Part shown: one piece after another, positions 20,980 to 32,390 of the stretch
Numbering within the stretch: position 1 is the stretch's first letter
Layout of the letters: every line of letters begins with the position of its first letter
NCBI GenBank assembly: GCA_037013495.1
Contig: CM072806.1
Location: forward strand, 25,670,001 to 25,734,000
Source of the DNA: Hippophae tibetana
Taxonomy: Eukaryota; Streptophyta; Magnoliopsida; Rosales; Elaeagnaceae
DNA: 64,000 nucleotides
Direction: 5' to 3'
Program-made: the position numbers and the translations under genes
Notes under the pieces: generated by a model
What the model was told of the DNA's origin: nothing
Database searches by the model: none
The model's input: only the letters and a program-made list of their open reading frames with translations

Positions 20980-22340
20980 TATGCACCTCGCCAATACCAC
21001 GCTACCATCACAGCAACACCTTACCACCATTGGTGGTGAGCTCCTCAAAATGGCTATAAAAAGGGATGAGCTTCACTCATTTTCTCACACATATTTTCCT
21101 CTCTTTTCCTCTCTTTAGAACTTTCTATCTCTAAATTGTTCAGGTATTTCAACACATTTTGGAAGGCATCTCGAGAATAAAATATCAAAGAGTTCAAGTT
21201 CAAAAGTTAAACGATGGAATAACTTTTCAGGTAGGGGTTCTCATTCTAATATTTTAAATACATGCATTGTTTTGCTTAACGAAATGCCATGGGTCATATG
21301 TTAGGAAATAAAAGTGAGAAACTGGATGTCATAATTTTATAAGTCATGGTATAATGTTATAAATGTTGTTTAAAAAAGATACTAGTCATAAATGTTTTAT
21401 TATGCATATATTAAAAAACTTTTGTATAAATAAACAAGTATCAAAAGTTGACATGAAATGAGAATTGAAAAGGTTATATGGCATCCGAGAATTTTATACA
21501 AGCATCATAAGAATGTTTTATATGTAGGGAGTACACATGTACGTTATCTTATGGAATATAGTACCCATGAGTTATTGGTTGGAGTAGATTATTTTTGACA
21601 TACTATAGATACGCATTGCATCACATGTATCTTTAGAGATTTATCCATCTATAGTGTCTATATGTGATCGAATTATTATAGTCAATATATGTGACCGTTG
21701 ATTATTATGATCGCACATGAGGCTTAGAGTTGGACCTCGTTATGTTTGTTGTCTATTGTGAATTCGTTGACTACACATGAGCCTCAAAATTTGACCATCC
21801 ATTGTGTTTGGAGTTGACCTACCCATAGACGAGGACCCATATAATGTGATTTGATAGATACATGTGCCCAATATATTATGATCTTATATAGGGTTAGAGG
21901 TGGACCCATATGTGTCTCATAGTTTGACCACGCATATGCCCATGTATTTAGATGACCAATACATATGGGGTTGTATATCATGCATTGGATTTATACCGCA
22001 TGTCATATTTTGTATTGCAAAAGCATGCATTGGGATACATGTATTGTATTTTCCCTCAGTTTTCCCTAAAGCGATGAGGCACAGGTATAGTCAGGTTTAT
22101 GACTGAAATCTCCATCCACTATGAATTGATGATGATTACTTACACTCATGAAAATTTATTAAAATGAGCATGCATTATGAATATCTTTTTATTATGATAA
22201 AACTTTAAAGTAGACTCCTACTCAATTATGAATGAAATCTCCAACTATATTGTTTGAGATAATTACGACGAAGATAAGGCGATCATGAATGGAGGATTTT
22301 GACATTATAAGGTTTAACTTAAAACCTTATTTCTTTTATT
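20980..22340 (+). mobile_element. LTR-like block with promoter, family unassigned
   Basis: A palindrome-bearing U3-like stretch (ACCACCATTGGTGGT, 21023-21037) precedes a TATA box (CTATAAAAA, 21054-21062) and a pyrimidine-rich leader (ttttcctctcttttcctctc). Then follow about 1.2 kb without ORFs but with diverged short repeats such as tatgtgatcg/tatgtgaccg/gatcgcacatgagg (21663-21780) and gaggtggacc/gaggaccc. Its composition is less A+T-rich than both flanks. A similar palindrome-plus-TATA design recurs at 40235-40310. I could not find both LTR termini. Confidence 0.35.
21054..21062 (+). promoter_or_regulatory. TATA box
   Basis: GGCTATAAAAAGGG context with the leader directly downstream. No ORF follows, consistent with an LTR promoter. 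Confidence 0.45.
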
Positions 22341-23394
22341 GGTTATTATAGTTTACGATTAGGGATGTTAAAACTACTCTAATAAATTTTAATTAATTTA
22401 GATTTAATGATTTTATAATAGATTTTACATTTTAAATAAAAAACTTCTACAAAATACTCAAATTGCTTATAGCATTGATTTATAAGTAAATAATTTTTTA
22501 AAAAGAAATTTTTCGTAAACATAATTTAAAATTTATCCCCTTTTATTTCGCGTACCTTTTTTTCATGATTTTATAGTCTTTTATCATTAACAAAAGTATA
22601 CTATATATCTACATCTATTAGGTGAGTTAGCATTAAGTCTAATATATTTACAAAAAAATTGCAGAAATTCTTTTAGTAAAGATAACAAATTTGTATTGTT
22701 CAATTGTTTTTGGGAAAGTATGACAATATAAATTCATTATTTTTATAAAATAATTTTTTAAAAAATACTAAACTTGTAACATCTATTTAATAAATACAAA
22801 ATTAAAGAATATTTATATTAAAGATAATAAATTTAACCCATTATTTTTAAAATATTTTCCCTATCTCTCTAAGGTAGAATAGGAGTACCGAACTCAATTC
22901 CGAGATCTTCTTCCTCACATGTGTAGGCTTGAAGCTCAATGCCTAAAGCAAGAAAAATAAAAAAATAAAAGCGAACTCCATTTCTATAATACTATAGGGT
23001 TGTGCGTGCGAATATTCCATAAGCAGGTCAGAAAAATTGACTGTATATAAAACATACAGAGGAACTCACTCATAGTCATATTAATAAATAATAATCATTT
23101 TTCTAATCAAACTTCTCTCTTTTTTACATTTAAAAGCTCCTTTGCATGTGACATAAGCTTGATAGCTTTGAATAAATAATGTTAGATTAGCTATAAGTAC
23201 TTCAAACTACGTGCCAACAAATCCGTTAACAAATAGACTTAGAATCATCTTGTAATACTCTAACCATTAAGAATTTATACAATCACATGGACTTGGAGTG
23301 ATCAAATAAGAGACATATTGATTAATATAATCAAAGTGATGATTAAAGTATAAAATAACAAAACATGATGCATATAATACCTAAACTGTCTACG

Positions 23395-24180
23395 GTTAAA
23401 TATGAAAACCCACGTTGGGTTTCCAAATTCTAATCAAATGTTTGTAATATACTCTAAACTTATCATCTTCTCGTTGCCAAGAAAAACATGATGCATGTAA
23501 AATTCAAAAGGTTTTTCAAAATTATATAAAATAATAATTTTAAAAATATAATAATAAAAATAATGTTTAAAGTCAAATATAACAGCTTTTAATATTTAAT
23601 ATATCTAAATAATTATAGGTGTGTTAATGTAAAATGATAGTTTAAATTTTTTTAATAATAAAAATATATAAATAAGTTAGAAATAAGATATATTATTTTT
23701 ATTCTTATATTAAATCATTTTTTCAAAGAATACATTTTAATTAATTATAATTAAATATTAAAATTACAATGACAATGATATTGGTACTAATACCTTAGTA
23801 ATTATTAAATAAAGTATATTAGGTGTGTTTATGTCAAGGAATTGATATGCTTATAATAAAAAATATTAATATTAAAATAATTAAATATATTATCTTATAA
23901 TTTAATATTTTAAAATTTTAAAAAATAAGCTCAAATGATAAGATATATTTCAATAATAGAGCTACACTTATTTTATCATGTTACATTAATATTATTAATA
24001 TTAAATAAAATTATCTTTATTAAATTGTTATTTTAAAAATAATAATTTAAACCGTAGTATTATTAGTACCTTGTTGAAAATTTCATGGGGTTTCCGAATT
24101 CAAATCAAATCTCTGCAATTTACTTTAAATTTGTCATCTTCTAGACGCATAGAAAACATGATATATATAATACCCAAAAG
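23395..24180 (+). repeat. Diverged direct duplication flanking an A+T-rich insert
   Basis: 23395-23530 (gggtttccaaattctaatca, cttatcatcttctcg, aaaacatgatgcatgtaa) aligns with 24070-24180 (gggtttccgaattcaaatca, tttgtcatcttctag, aaaacatgatatatataa). About 540 bases of extreme A+T sequence lie between the copies. It may be the two ends of an old element or a local tandem duplication that was later interrupted. Confidence 0.5.
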
Positions 24181-25452
24181 CTTTTTGTGGTTCAAAAAGA
24201 GCATTTGTTTTCTTCGGGGCTTGAGCCGTTAAAGCGACAACGAACCTTTGCCAGTGGATGCCATGAGTGTAAACACAAATTCCCATGAACATTAGTCATA
24301 TAATAATATTTTATTTAATAATAATAGTATGAATGAACAAACACTTTAAAAAATATTTTCTCAAATCCTTATTAAAATTATTTGATTTTTGATAATATTA
24401 AAAGTTTGTCAGAGTATATTTTATTAATATCATAATAATATATTTTTTTAAATATTAAATTATAAATTAAAACATTTAATTATTCTTATATTAATATTTT
24501 ATATTTTAAAAATGAAAAAAAAATTATTGAAGTTTAATCATGGAGAAACAATAATGCGGATTTAGCAAAAAAAATTAAAATAACAATAATGTTATTTATA
24601 GGCCAATAAAATGCATGCAAGATTAATGCAATTTACTTTAAAAAAAAACTATTTAATAGTTTATTAAAACAATGTAATGTAAGAGCACCCCTCACCCACT
24701 AAAGTAATTAATTACATGTTGTATTCAAAAATTATTCATTAGTCGAAATACAGATAATGTCTAACTATATTTTTGTTTAAGGGTGTGTTATTATTACAGA
24801 TCATTATTTTATTAGTTCCATAATATATTTAATATTAATTATAAAAATGGGCCAAAATTCTTAAATGTACTTATAATTAGCGTAGAAGAATTATATTAAA
24901 GACAAATCAATGTTTTTATCGATCTAAAAATTTGGCCTTAAATTTTACTTAAAAACCAGAAAAAAAAAGGTGATTTTTTCTTCTGCTTCTTCCTAAAAGT
25001 CAAGTCTATACATATACTGGGAATAGACAATTTCATTAAGAGTATCAGTACATCATTGAAATGTGGTTTCGATATGTAAGAAAATGCATTAATGTAAATA
25101 ATAAATGGATATAAAATATTTTCAAAAAATATAGTGATACTACCAAAACATTTTTACAATTGCTGAAATTATAAATTATTAAAATATAATTAATTATAAA
25201 AATATTAAAATTAATTTATGTAAAAATCATTGTGATAATAAAAACTATTATAGTTAAAAAAAACAATTGTAAAAATAAGCTCAGTTTTGTTTAATAAAGT
25301 ATTTTATCGTAAAACGTGTAAGTCTAATTTATTATTAAGAGTATAAATTCAGTTACTTCCGAAATAATGACTATGTCCTCCTCGGGTGTGCCTTCACATT
25401 ATCATGTCTGACTCTCAATCGAGGATTCTTAGTTTGTTAATATTATAATCTT

Positions 25453-25472
25453 AATATATATATATATATATA
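25453..25472. repeat. (TA)n microsatellite
   Basis: Run of TA units in intergenic DNA. Confidence 0.85.
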
Positions 25473-25777
25473 TTATAAAATTATATTTATTTTTATAAAA
25501 AATATTATTGTATAAAATAAAAATATTTTTTAATTTTTTTAATTATATTAGATAGATACTATTATAATTTAAATAAATTGTAATTAAAAGAATCTAATAA
25601 AATATAAAATAAAAATAAATAATTAAATAATTAAAAACGTAAAAGCTTAAAAACGTAAAAAATAATTATTTATTTATAATAATTGAATTTAAAATGTTAA
25701 GAAAAATAAGTATAATATCTTACTATTTTTTTAAATAAATATAAGATATTTATATTATATATAAAATTGTAGATAAA

Positions 25778-25778
<1 letters not shown>

Positions 25779-25802
<24 letters not shown>
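25779..25802. repeat. (TA)n microsatellite
   Basis: Twelve TA units. Confidence 0.85.
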
Positions 25803-25808
<6 letters not shown>

Positions 25809-27362
25809 TAATATTAACATTTTATCGTCTCAGCAACGTAGCTGCGTGTGTTGTGTTTTTTATTTGGGAGACTGTGCGTGTCTATCTTGAGCGCAATGAT
25901 GTAGATTTGTCTTTAGGGGTATATAAATCAGTAAATTTTGTTGGCATTTCAAGAATTACAGATTATTTTTATTCGTTAGTTAGATAAATTGAATGAAAAT
26001 TTTCCAGACTAATAATGTGTGAATTAAATAATGATTAGTTTTTTTTTTAATTTCCTATACATTTTACGAGTTTTTTTAATAATTTTACCACACTTGTTTA
26101 AAAATTTATATTACATAATAATAATTATATGAGTTTATTACTTTCAGTTAATTTTTCTTTTTAACCTCTTGAAAGTTATTAAAGTAATCATTTTTTACAT
26201 TTATATATTTATTTTTTTCAAAATTATTATTAATATTAATTAAAAAAATTATTAAATAAATATAACATATTATAATTTTAAACTTCAATTTATGTGAATT
26301 AATAATTTACATAATTTTTTATTAAAAATAATTTATTTGATTATAAAAAATATTATTTAAGTGACTGTATTGTATGATTCAAACAAATTGACATATATAA
26401 TAAATTAAATTTGCTCCAATAATTATAATATATCAATAGATTACAAATTATAAAATTTATAATTTCTTATCAAATTAAATAACAAATTGAGTAAAAATGA
26501 TCAACTGTACACCCTTACACTTATTGAAAAACACTTGACGTTGGTTGTGATTTTCTTTTGCATAGATAATAATACACATTAATGCAATTTAGCATGTTTT
26601 CTTTTAAAGCATTAGTAACATGATTCTCTATAAATATATTGAATGAGATTTTTTTTTAAAGAAATACTAAAAAACATTATTAAATAAAAAAATATTATAC
26701 GTCAAAATTTGAATTTAAAATTATAATTAAAATAATTTCATACCACTTAAATGGCAAATAAAAGTAAAGAAATTATGATATTATTATAATTTAAATTATT
26801 ATTTATAATAATAATTTTATTTAATAATAATTATAATAATAAATACACATTTTGTATAGATTTTATTAAGATAATAAAAAATATATTTGTATCAATATTA
26901 TTATCTTTAAAAAATGAAAATACTATGTTTTTTTTTAAATACATCACTCATGCATTCGATGGAATTTAAAATTCAGAACTCACTTTTTACAACTCTCAAA
27001 TTAAAGAATATATCACTGACTACAAATACGAGTGATAACTAAATCATGAATAATGATGATAAGAATTTTTCATAACAATAAAAAAAAAGAATATTTATTT
27101 GAGGATATGTACTTTTAAAGAAATAAAATTGTTAGTTTTTTAAAAAAATACTAATATTAAAATAATTTAAAATTTTACATAATAATTTATTATTTTATAG
27201 TTTTTAAAAATAATTTTTTTTATATTAATAGAAGTTATTTTGATAATAAAACTATCCTAGAAAAAAAATAGTTAACTATTTTATTCATTTATGTCAGTCA
27301 CATAATTGTCTATAACAACTTAATACAAATATAATATTAAATTACATAAACAATACTTAATT

Positions 27363-27395
27363 TTTTACATTTTACATTTTACATTTTACATTTTA
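27363..27395. repeat. Heptamer tandem repeat (TTTTACA)
   Basis: Four full TTTTACA units plus a partial TTTTA, perfectly repeated. Confidence 0.9.
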
Positions 27396-28092
27396 ATCCT
27401 TATCTTCTTTTCTTATTTTTTATTTTATTTTTTAGTTTTCATCCTTTGATCACTTTACTTTTTTTCTTACAATATAGTTCATTTATATTTTAACTTTTAC
27501 ACTTTGTCCCATATTTTTAATTTTTGAAGTTCAATTTCAAATGTCTCAAATTTTAAACTAAATATGAGAAAATTAAAAAAAAGGGATTAAATTATAAAAA
27601 AAGTTAAGAAATAAAGTGTAAAAATTACAAAATAAATGAAATAAATTATAAGAAAAAATTGAAGCAAATAATGTAAAAACATTTAGATATTTGTGTTACT
27701 AAGCCCATGTACAATTAATCAATGGAGTATTAGAAAAAGATTTTGGTTTGATTATAAATTATTTTTTGAAAAACTATAAAAATTAACACTATTAAAATTT
27801 ATAAAAACGAAAATAGTACTCTAATAATATTGAAGGTGTTTAATTAAACGACGTTCAATATTGAATAAGTTTAAATGACTATAATTCAATTTAAACGTTG
27901 TCTAATTAGATAACAATTAAAATAAAATAATATATCAAACTTAAGAGTATTATTTTTGTTTCTTTCCTTGTTTTCTTATCAAATAATATTTTTGGTATGA
28001 TTTGAATCTATAATAGAAAGATGTGATTATAAATGGTATGTATGTTATAGGGGTTGAAAAATATATCTTAAAGGTAACACCAATTATAATAG

Positions 28093-28832
28093 GGTTATAT
28101 ACATTTTATGCTCACAAATGTATGGGGTAATTTTTAAAAATGTCCAAAACGTTTAAATCATTACAATTATGCCTAACATGTATGAGATATGAAAAAAAAA
28201 ACCCAAAAATTAACTGACGTTAAATTTTCAAACATAAATAATGCACGAACAATACATATGTATTTTCTTAAAGACATAAAGGTAATTTCATGTCTCAGCT
28301 TTAAAAAACGAAATAGTAGAACTCTTCTATGGTTGCCACCACTATCGTCCATCAACTCTCTCTTCTTGCCACAAACCAAGTTGATTGGTAAGGCCTTTAA
28401 GATGGCCATTGGTGTCAATGGATTGAAAATTAAGAGGAATATGAGATAAGGGTAACCTATTCAAAAATGAGGGTGTAAAGGTGACTAAGATGGGTTTAAG
28501 AGGAGGTTTTTGATTGTGCAAATGACATGAGATAAGGGAAGGAAAAGGAGAGTTAAAGAAGACAGAAGAGAGTGACTTGAAAGTATTTGTAGAGTAGGAA
28601 AGCATGTTGCAGAGATCTACTAGTGGTGGTAGCCATAGAAAAGATCTATTGCTTTTTATTTAAACCTAGACATAAAATTACCTTTCTATCCCCAAGAAAA
28701 TGTCAATGCATATGCATTACTTATGTTAGAACATTTAATGGTAGTTAGCTTTTAGATTTTTTTCATACCTTATACGTTTTGGCCAATAATTGTATCAATT
28801 TAAATGTTTTGAGCATAAAACGTATTTTAACC
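28093..28832. mobile_element. Nonautonomous DNA transposon with long terminal inverted repeats (MULE-like)
   Basis: The left end reads GGTTATATACATTTTATGCTCA and the reverse complement of the right end reads GGTTAAAATACGTTTTATGCTC. The inverted similarity continues for about 200 bases: CAAAACGT, TATGAAAAAAA, TAATGCA, TTTTCTT, AAAGGTAATTT, ATGTCT lie in the same order on both sides (28093-28300 and 28640-28832). Between them are about 340 bp holding overlapping frames on both strands (28342-28605 minus is the longest), with no domain I recognise. Long inverted repeats and a small non-transposase interior fit a Mutator-like or Pack-MULE derivative. A target duplication was not clear, so the exact ends may be off by a few bases. 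Confidence 0.6.
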
Positions 28833-28909
28833 ATGATAATATAAGCGAGTTAAAGTTAAAAATATCATATAAATACTATTATACTATAAGGCTTACCGTA
28901 AGAATAATG

Positions 28910-29085
28910 TACTGTAACGTAGAATAGTTAGACTCTTCTAACATAACGTAGGTTCTTGTATTAGGTTGTTAAGAGTTGTTATACCAATAACACTACTAGC
29001 TTGTATATATCTTTGTACTCTATCAATAATAATTGTTGAGGTTTATTCACAATCTTTACAAACATTTTCTACTCAACATAACCAA
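28910..29085 (+). mobile_element. Ty1/copia LTR remnant
   Basis: TGTTAAGAGTTG at 28963, then ttgtatatatctttgtactc and tatcaataataattgttgag, with an end near caatctttaca. A TATA-like stretch followed by 'tctttgtactctatcaataa' is typical of short plant copia LTRs. It directly precedes copia gag on the same strand. Start and end are uncertain. Confidence 0.4.
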
Positions 29086-29209
29086 GTTACTTGAGATCTT
29101 AAAGAACCCAATACTAGTAACAACAATAGTTTATACTCCATGTTCAAACAATAACAAATCCATTACAATTTCTCATGCTAATCATTGAGAATCATCTTTT
29201 TTTTTCTTC

Positions 29210-30170
29210 GATTGCAGTGCTACCAATTAACGTCAACTTTTCGATCGAGTTGGATAATAAAAATTATCTCATTTAGAGAGAGAAAATAGTATTAGTGATA
29301 ATTTCCTATGGCCTAGTAGATTTAATTGATGCTTTAATTTTACCTCCTTCTTAATTCTTTATTGGAACTACTTGTGTGAATCGTGAGTATTCATAGTTGA
29401 ATTGGTTCAACAATTTTGTTAAATCCTAGTTATATGAATCAATTTATTCATCAATACATCCATATTTACCTAGAGAAGCATCAGCTGCAAAATAATGGCA
29501 ATTGCTTGAGCAAAAATTTTCAATCAATTTTCAGGCATGAATTATAGACTTGAGGCTTGAGTTTCAAACCTTGCACAAACATGATCACATTGTAGAAGCA
29601 TGTACCTTGCATTTAAAGTCTATGGCTAATAATCTTGTTATAAGTGGTGAAATTGTTACTTCATGAGATCTAATTCTTTATAGCCTATGAGGTCTAGATT
29701 GTGACTAAAACTCTTTTGTGTCTTCAATGTCTCTTTTGATGAGATTTGGTACAGAGAGTTTTGAATATTTTTTGAGTGAATTAATGTCTTATGATATATA
29801 TCATGCACTTCAAGAAAACATTACTTGTTTTGGCTCATCTACTTCCAAGAATGGAGATTACTTGTTTTGGCTCACCCACTTCCAAGAATGGAGATCCTAT
29901 GCCTTATTCTAGTAATACTCAAGACTCTAGAAGTATTAGTGGCTAGAATGTCCCTAATTTTCTTTAGAATAGTAATTTTTTTAAACCTCAATGTAATGAT
30001 AACAATAGATACAAGTTAGGTGAATCTAGAGGTTCACCTGGTGGTAATCGTGTTCAGTGCCAAATTTGTGGAAAACTTGGCCATCCTACCAAAAAGTGCT
30101 TTAAATTGAGAGATCTTTTTGTTTGGGAAAAGGTTGAATGGATCTCCTACTGCAATGCTTGTAAATAGAT
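29210..30170 (+). pseudogene. Ty1/copia gag with zinc knuckle
   Basis: Plus strand, with frame changes. INVNFSIELDNKNYLI is the start of the UBN2/gag N terminus; IIDLRLE, HKHDHIVEACTLHLKSMANN and DLILYSL-GLD are the middle; then a nucleic-acid-binding knuckle CQICGKLGHPTKKC at 30058-30099, a perfect C-x2-C-x4-H-x4-C. Several stops occur (for example near 29645, 29690 and 30018), and a 37-bp tandem duplication at 29821-29894 shifts the frame. It ends abruptly near 30170, where a minus-strand Ty3 LTR begins; protease, integrase and RT are absent. Confidence 0.75.
29821..29894 (+). repeat. 37-bp tandem duplication inside copia gag
   Basis: The unit beginning ttacttgttttggctcatct occurs twice (29821-29857, 29858-29894) with two or three mismatches. 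Since 37 is not a multiple of 3, it breaks the reading frame. Confidence 0.85.
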
Positions 30171-30179
30171 CCAATAAGG

Positions 30180-30797
30180 TCACCAATTGATACAAACTCC
30201 ACCAAACTTTTTTATGAAACCCGATAACAATGATGGATTGAAACCCTAAGATCGTGAAGACAAGATTTTTTAAGCCTTAACCCATCACCTAATAAGATGA
30301 AAATCAAGATTACGAAGGATTAAAATGCCACACCAAGAAAACCTAAGAATTCTCGCAAAAATTCAAGTTGATAAGTTTGGTTATTTGAACACCACAACAT
30401 TAACTTGATAAGTTCAAAAGTTCTTTTTAAGAACTAAGAGGAACACAAGATCTCAAAAGATGATAATTTTCTAAATAATCCAATATCTCTTTAAAATTCA
30501 TAGTACTCATCTATATACTTGGAAAAGCCTTCCAAGAATAGGAAAAATCATAATTACAACACAAAAATTAGCATAAAAAAGTTCTTTACCTTTTTTTTGG
30601 ACCTTTGGACTTCTAAATACAACCAATAAATAGCTAAATAACTAGATTCAATGTATTTTACACGCCTATCCAGGACCAAGTTATTCTTCTATTTAATATC
30701 CTTGAAACTTTGCAAATTCACACCCTTTAATGGTCAAGCCATGTTGGTTACGAATTTTCATGCTAATTAGCATCTTTAATTGCTTTGATGACATGAA
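30180..30797 (-). mobile_element. 3' LTR region of a Ty3/gypsy element (partial)
   Basis: Lies just downstream of the minus-strand pol stop. On the minus strand it has a TATA-poor U3, a ttggttgtatttagaagtcc stretch, a long A+T-rich R/U5 and, near 30180-30240, tggtggagtttgtatcaatt ending in the copia junction. No ORF. The polypurine tract and exact LTR ends could not be fixed, so part may be the 3' UTR. Confidence 0.45.
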
Positions 30798-31640
30798 CTA
30801 GGTCTTGATTATTATTTGAGCCCATCTTGGTCTTTTTAGAATCATCCCATTTAGTGTTTCCTTGAAACGTTTGGCTCTAAGTCTTGTAATTGAGCCATTA
30901 GGAAGTGACAAAGGGTCTTGTGCAAATTCAACTACATTCTCGCTTGTATGATTAACATGTCCAGCTCCTTGGTTTGCATCATTCTCCCCCTCTTGAGAAG
31001 GATTTATCCTCAAATCATCACCTCTATCAAAAGGATACAAATCAGCAACATTAAAGCTTGCATTGACACCATACTCACCTGGTAAGTCAAGCTTGTAGGC
31101 ATTATCATTGATGCATTCCACTACTTGAAATGATGCGTCACCCCGAGGTACGAGTTTTGAAAGCCATTTCTCCAAAAAAATGGTCCTTTCTTAAGTGCAA
31201 CTAAACCCAATCTCTAGGTTTAAACACTACCTTCTTACATCCCTTGTTGGCTTGTTAGACATATTGTTTAGTCCTTTTTTCAATGTTCAACCTTGCCTTT
31301 TTATGAATCATCTTTACAAATTCTACTTTATTCTTCCTATCTAAGTTCACACGTTCATTCAAAGGTAAAGAAGTAAAATCCAAACATGACAATGGGTTAA
31401 ATTCATAAACAATTTCAAATGGTGAAAACTTAGATACATAATGTATATTTCTATTGTAAGAAAATTCAACATATGGTAAACAATCTTCCTATGTTTTCAA
31501 GTTCTTTTTAATGATAGCATGCAACAAAGAAGACAAATTTCTATTTATTACTTCAGTTTGACTATCCATCTGTGGATGACAAGTAGTACATAACAATAAC
31601 TTGGTTCCCAACTTTCCCCACAAAGTCTTCCAAAACTAAC
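30798..31640 (-). pseudogene. Ty3/gypsy integrase C-terminal region
   Basis: 31175-30798 reads WLSKLVPRGDASFQVVECIN, DNAYKLDLPGEYGVNASFNV, ADLYPFDRGDDLRINPSQEG and, near the end, LPNGSITRLRAKRFKETLNG. Further upstream (31640-31190) the decayed frame gives [17 protein letters not shown] and QANKGCKKVVFKPRDWV. This is the integrase C-terminal domain and tail of a Ty3/gypsy lineage; GPF/GDx-type and DLPGEY motifs are widespread in angiosperms. I see no chromodomain signature with certainty. Frameshift near 31180. Confidence 0.75.
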
Positions 31641-32390
31641 TCAAAAACTTTACATACCTATTATAAACAATGGTCTTAGGCATATCATATAACCTAATAA
31701 TCTCTTTGAAGAATAAATTAGCTATATGTGATGCATCATCAGTTTTATGACATGCAATGAAGTGTGGCATCTTGGAAAATTTATCTACCACCATAAAAAC
31801 TGAATCTCTCTCCCTCTTAGTCCTAGGTAAACGTAAAACAAAATCCATAAAAATATCAATCCAAGGTTCACTAGGTATTGGCAAAGGGGTGTACAAACCA
31901 TAGGGTTGCAACTTAGAGTTAGCCTGTTTACATGTGATACACTTCTTACAAATTCTTTCCACATCATGTTTCATATGAGGCAAAAAAAATGATCATACAA
32001 AATTCTTAAAGTCTTAGCTACACCAAAATGACCCATTAAAACACCACCATGAGCTTCTCTCGCAAACAATTCACTCAAAGAACACATAGGCATACACAAC
32101 GTATTTTTCCAAAACAAAAATCCATCATGCCTATAAAACCTACAAATTCCACGTTTCCATATGCATTGAATACATCACCAAAATTAGAATAGTGTGCATA
32201 CAAATCTTTAATATATTCAAAGCCAAGCAATTTTGTATCTAAAATGGAGAGTAAAGCATACCTTCAAGATAATGTATCAGTCACCATATTTTCCTTACCT
32301 TGCTTGTATCTGATCACATAAGGAAATATTTCAATGAATTCTACCCACTTAGCATGACATGTTTTCAAACAGAGTAGAGACTCGTAAGTA
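31641..32390 (-). pseudogene. Ty3/gypsy RNase H end and integrase core, catalytic Asp lost
   Basis: 32390-32240 gives [14 protein letters not shown] and RYALLSILDTKLLGFEYIKD (end of RNase H and connection); 31983-31636 gives [20 protein letters not shown] (C-x2-C of the zinc finger), [40 protein letters not shown] and [20 protein letters not shown] then NRYVKFLS. Where the second catalytic Asp is expected, the sequence reads YNRY, so the DDE triad is broken as well as the frame. Upstream RT is missing: similarity stops near 32390. Confidence 0.8.

Larger units (their letters stand above)
22341..28092. other. Long A+T-rich intergenic region, no gene
   Basis: Very A+T-rich with (TA)n tracts and no credible ORF. 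Two short less A+T-rich islands stand out: 22890-23060, and 24180-24290 (cttcggggcttgagccg...). A local direct duplication (23395-23530 and 24066-24180) is listed separately. Confidence 0.6.
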
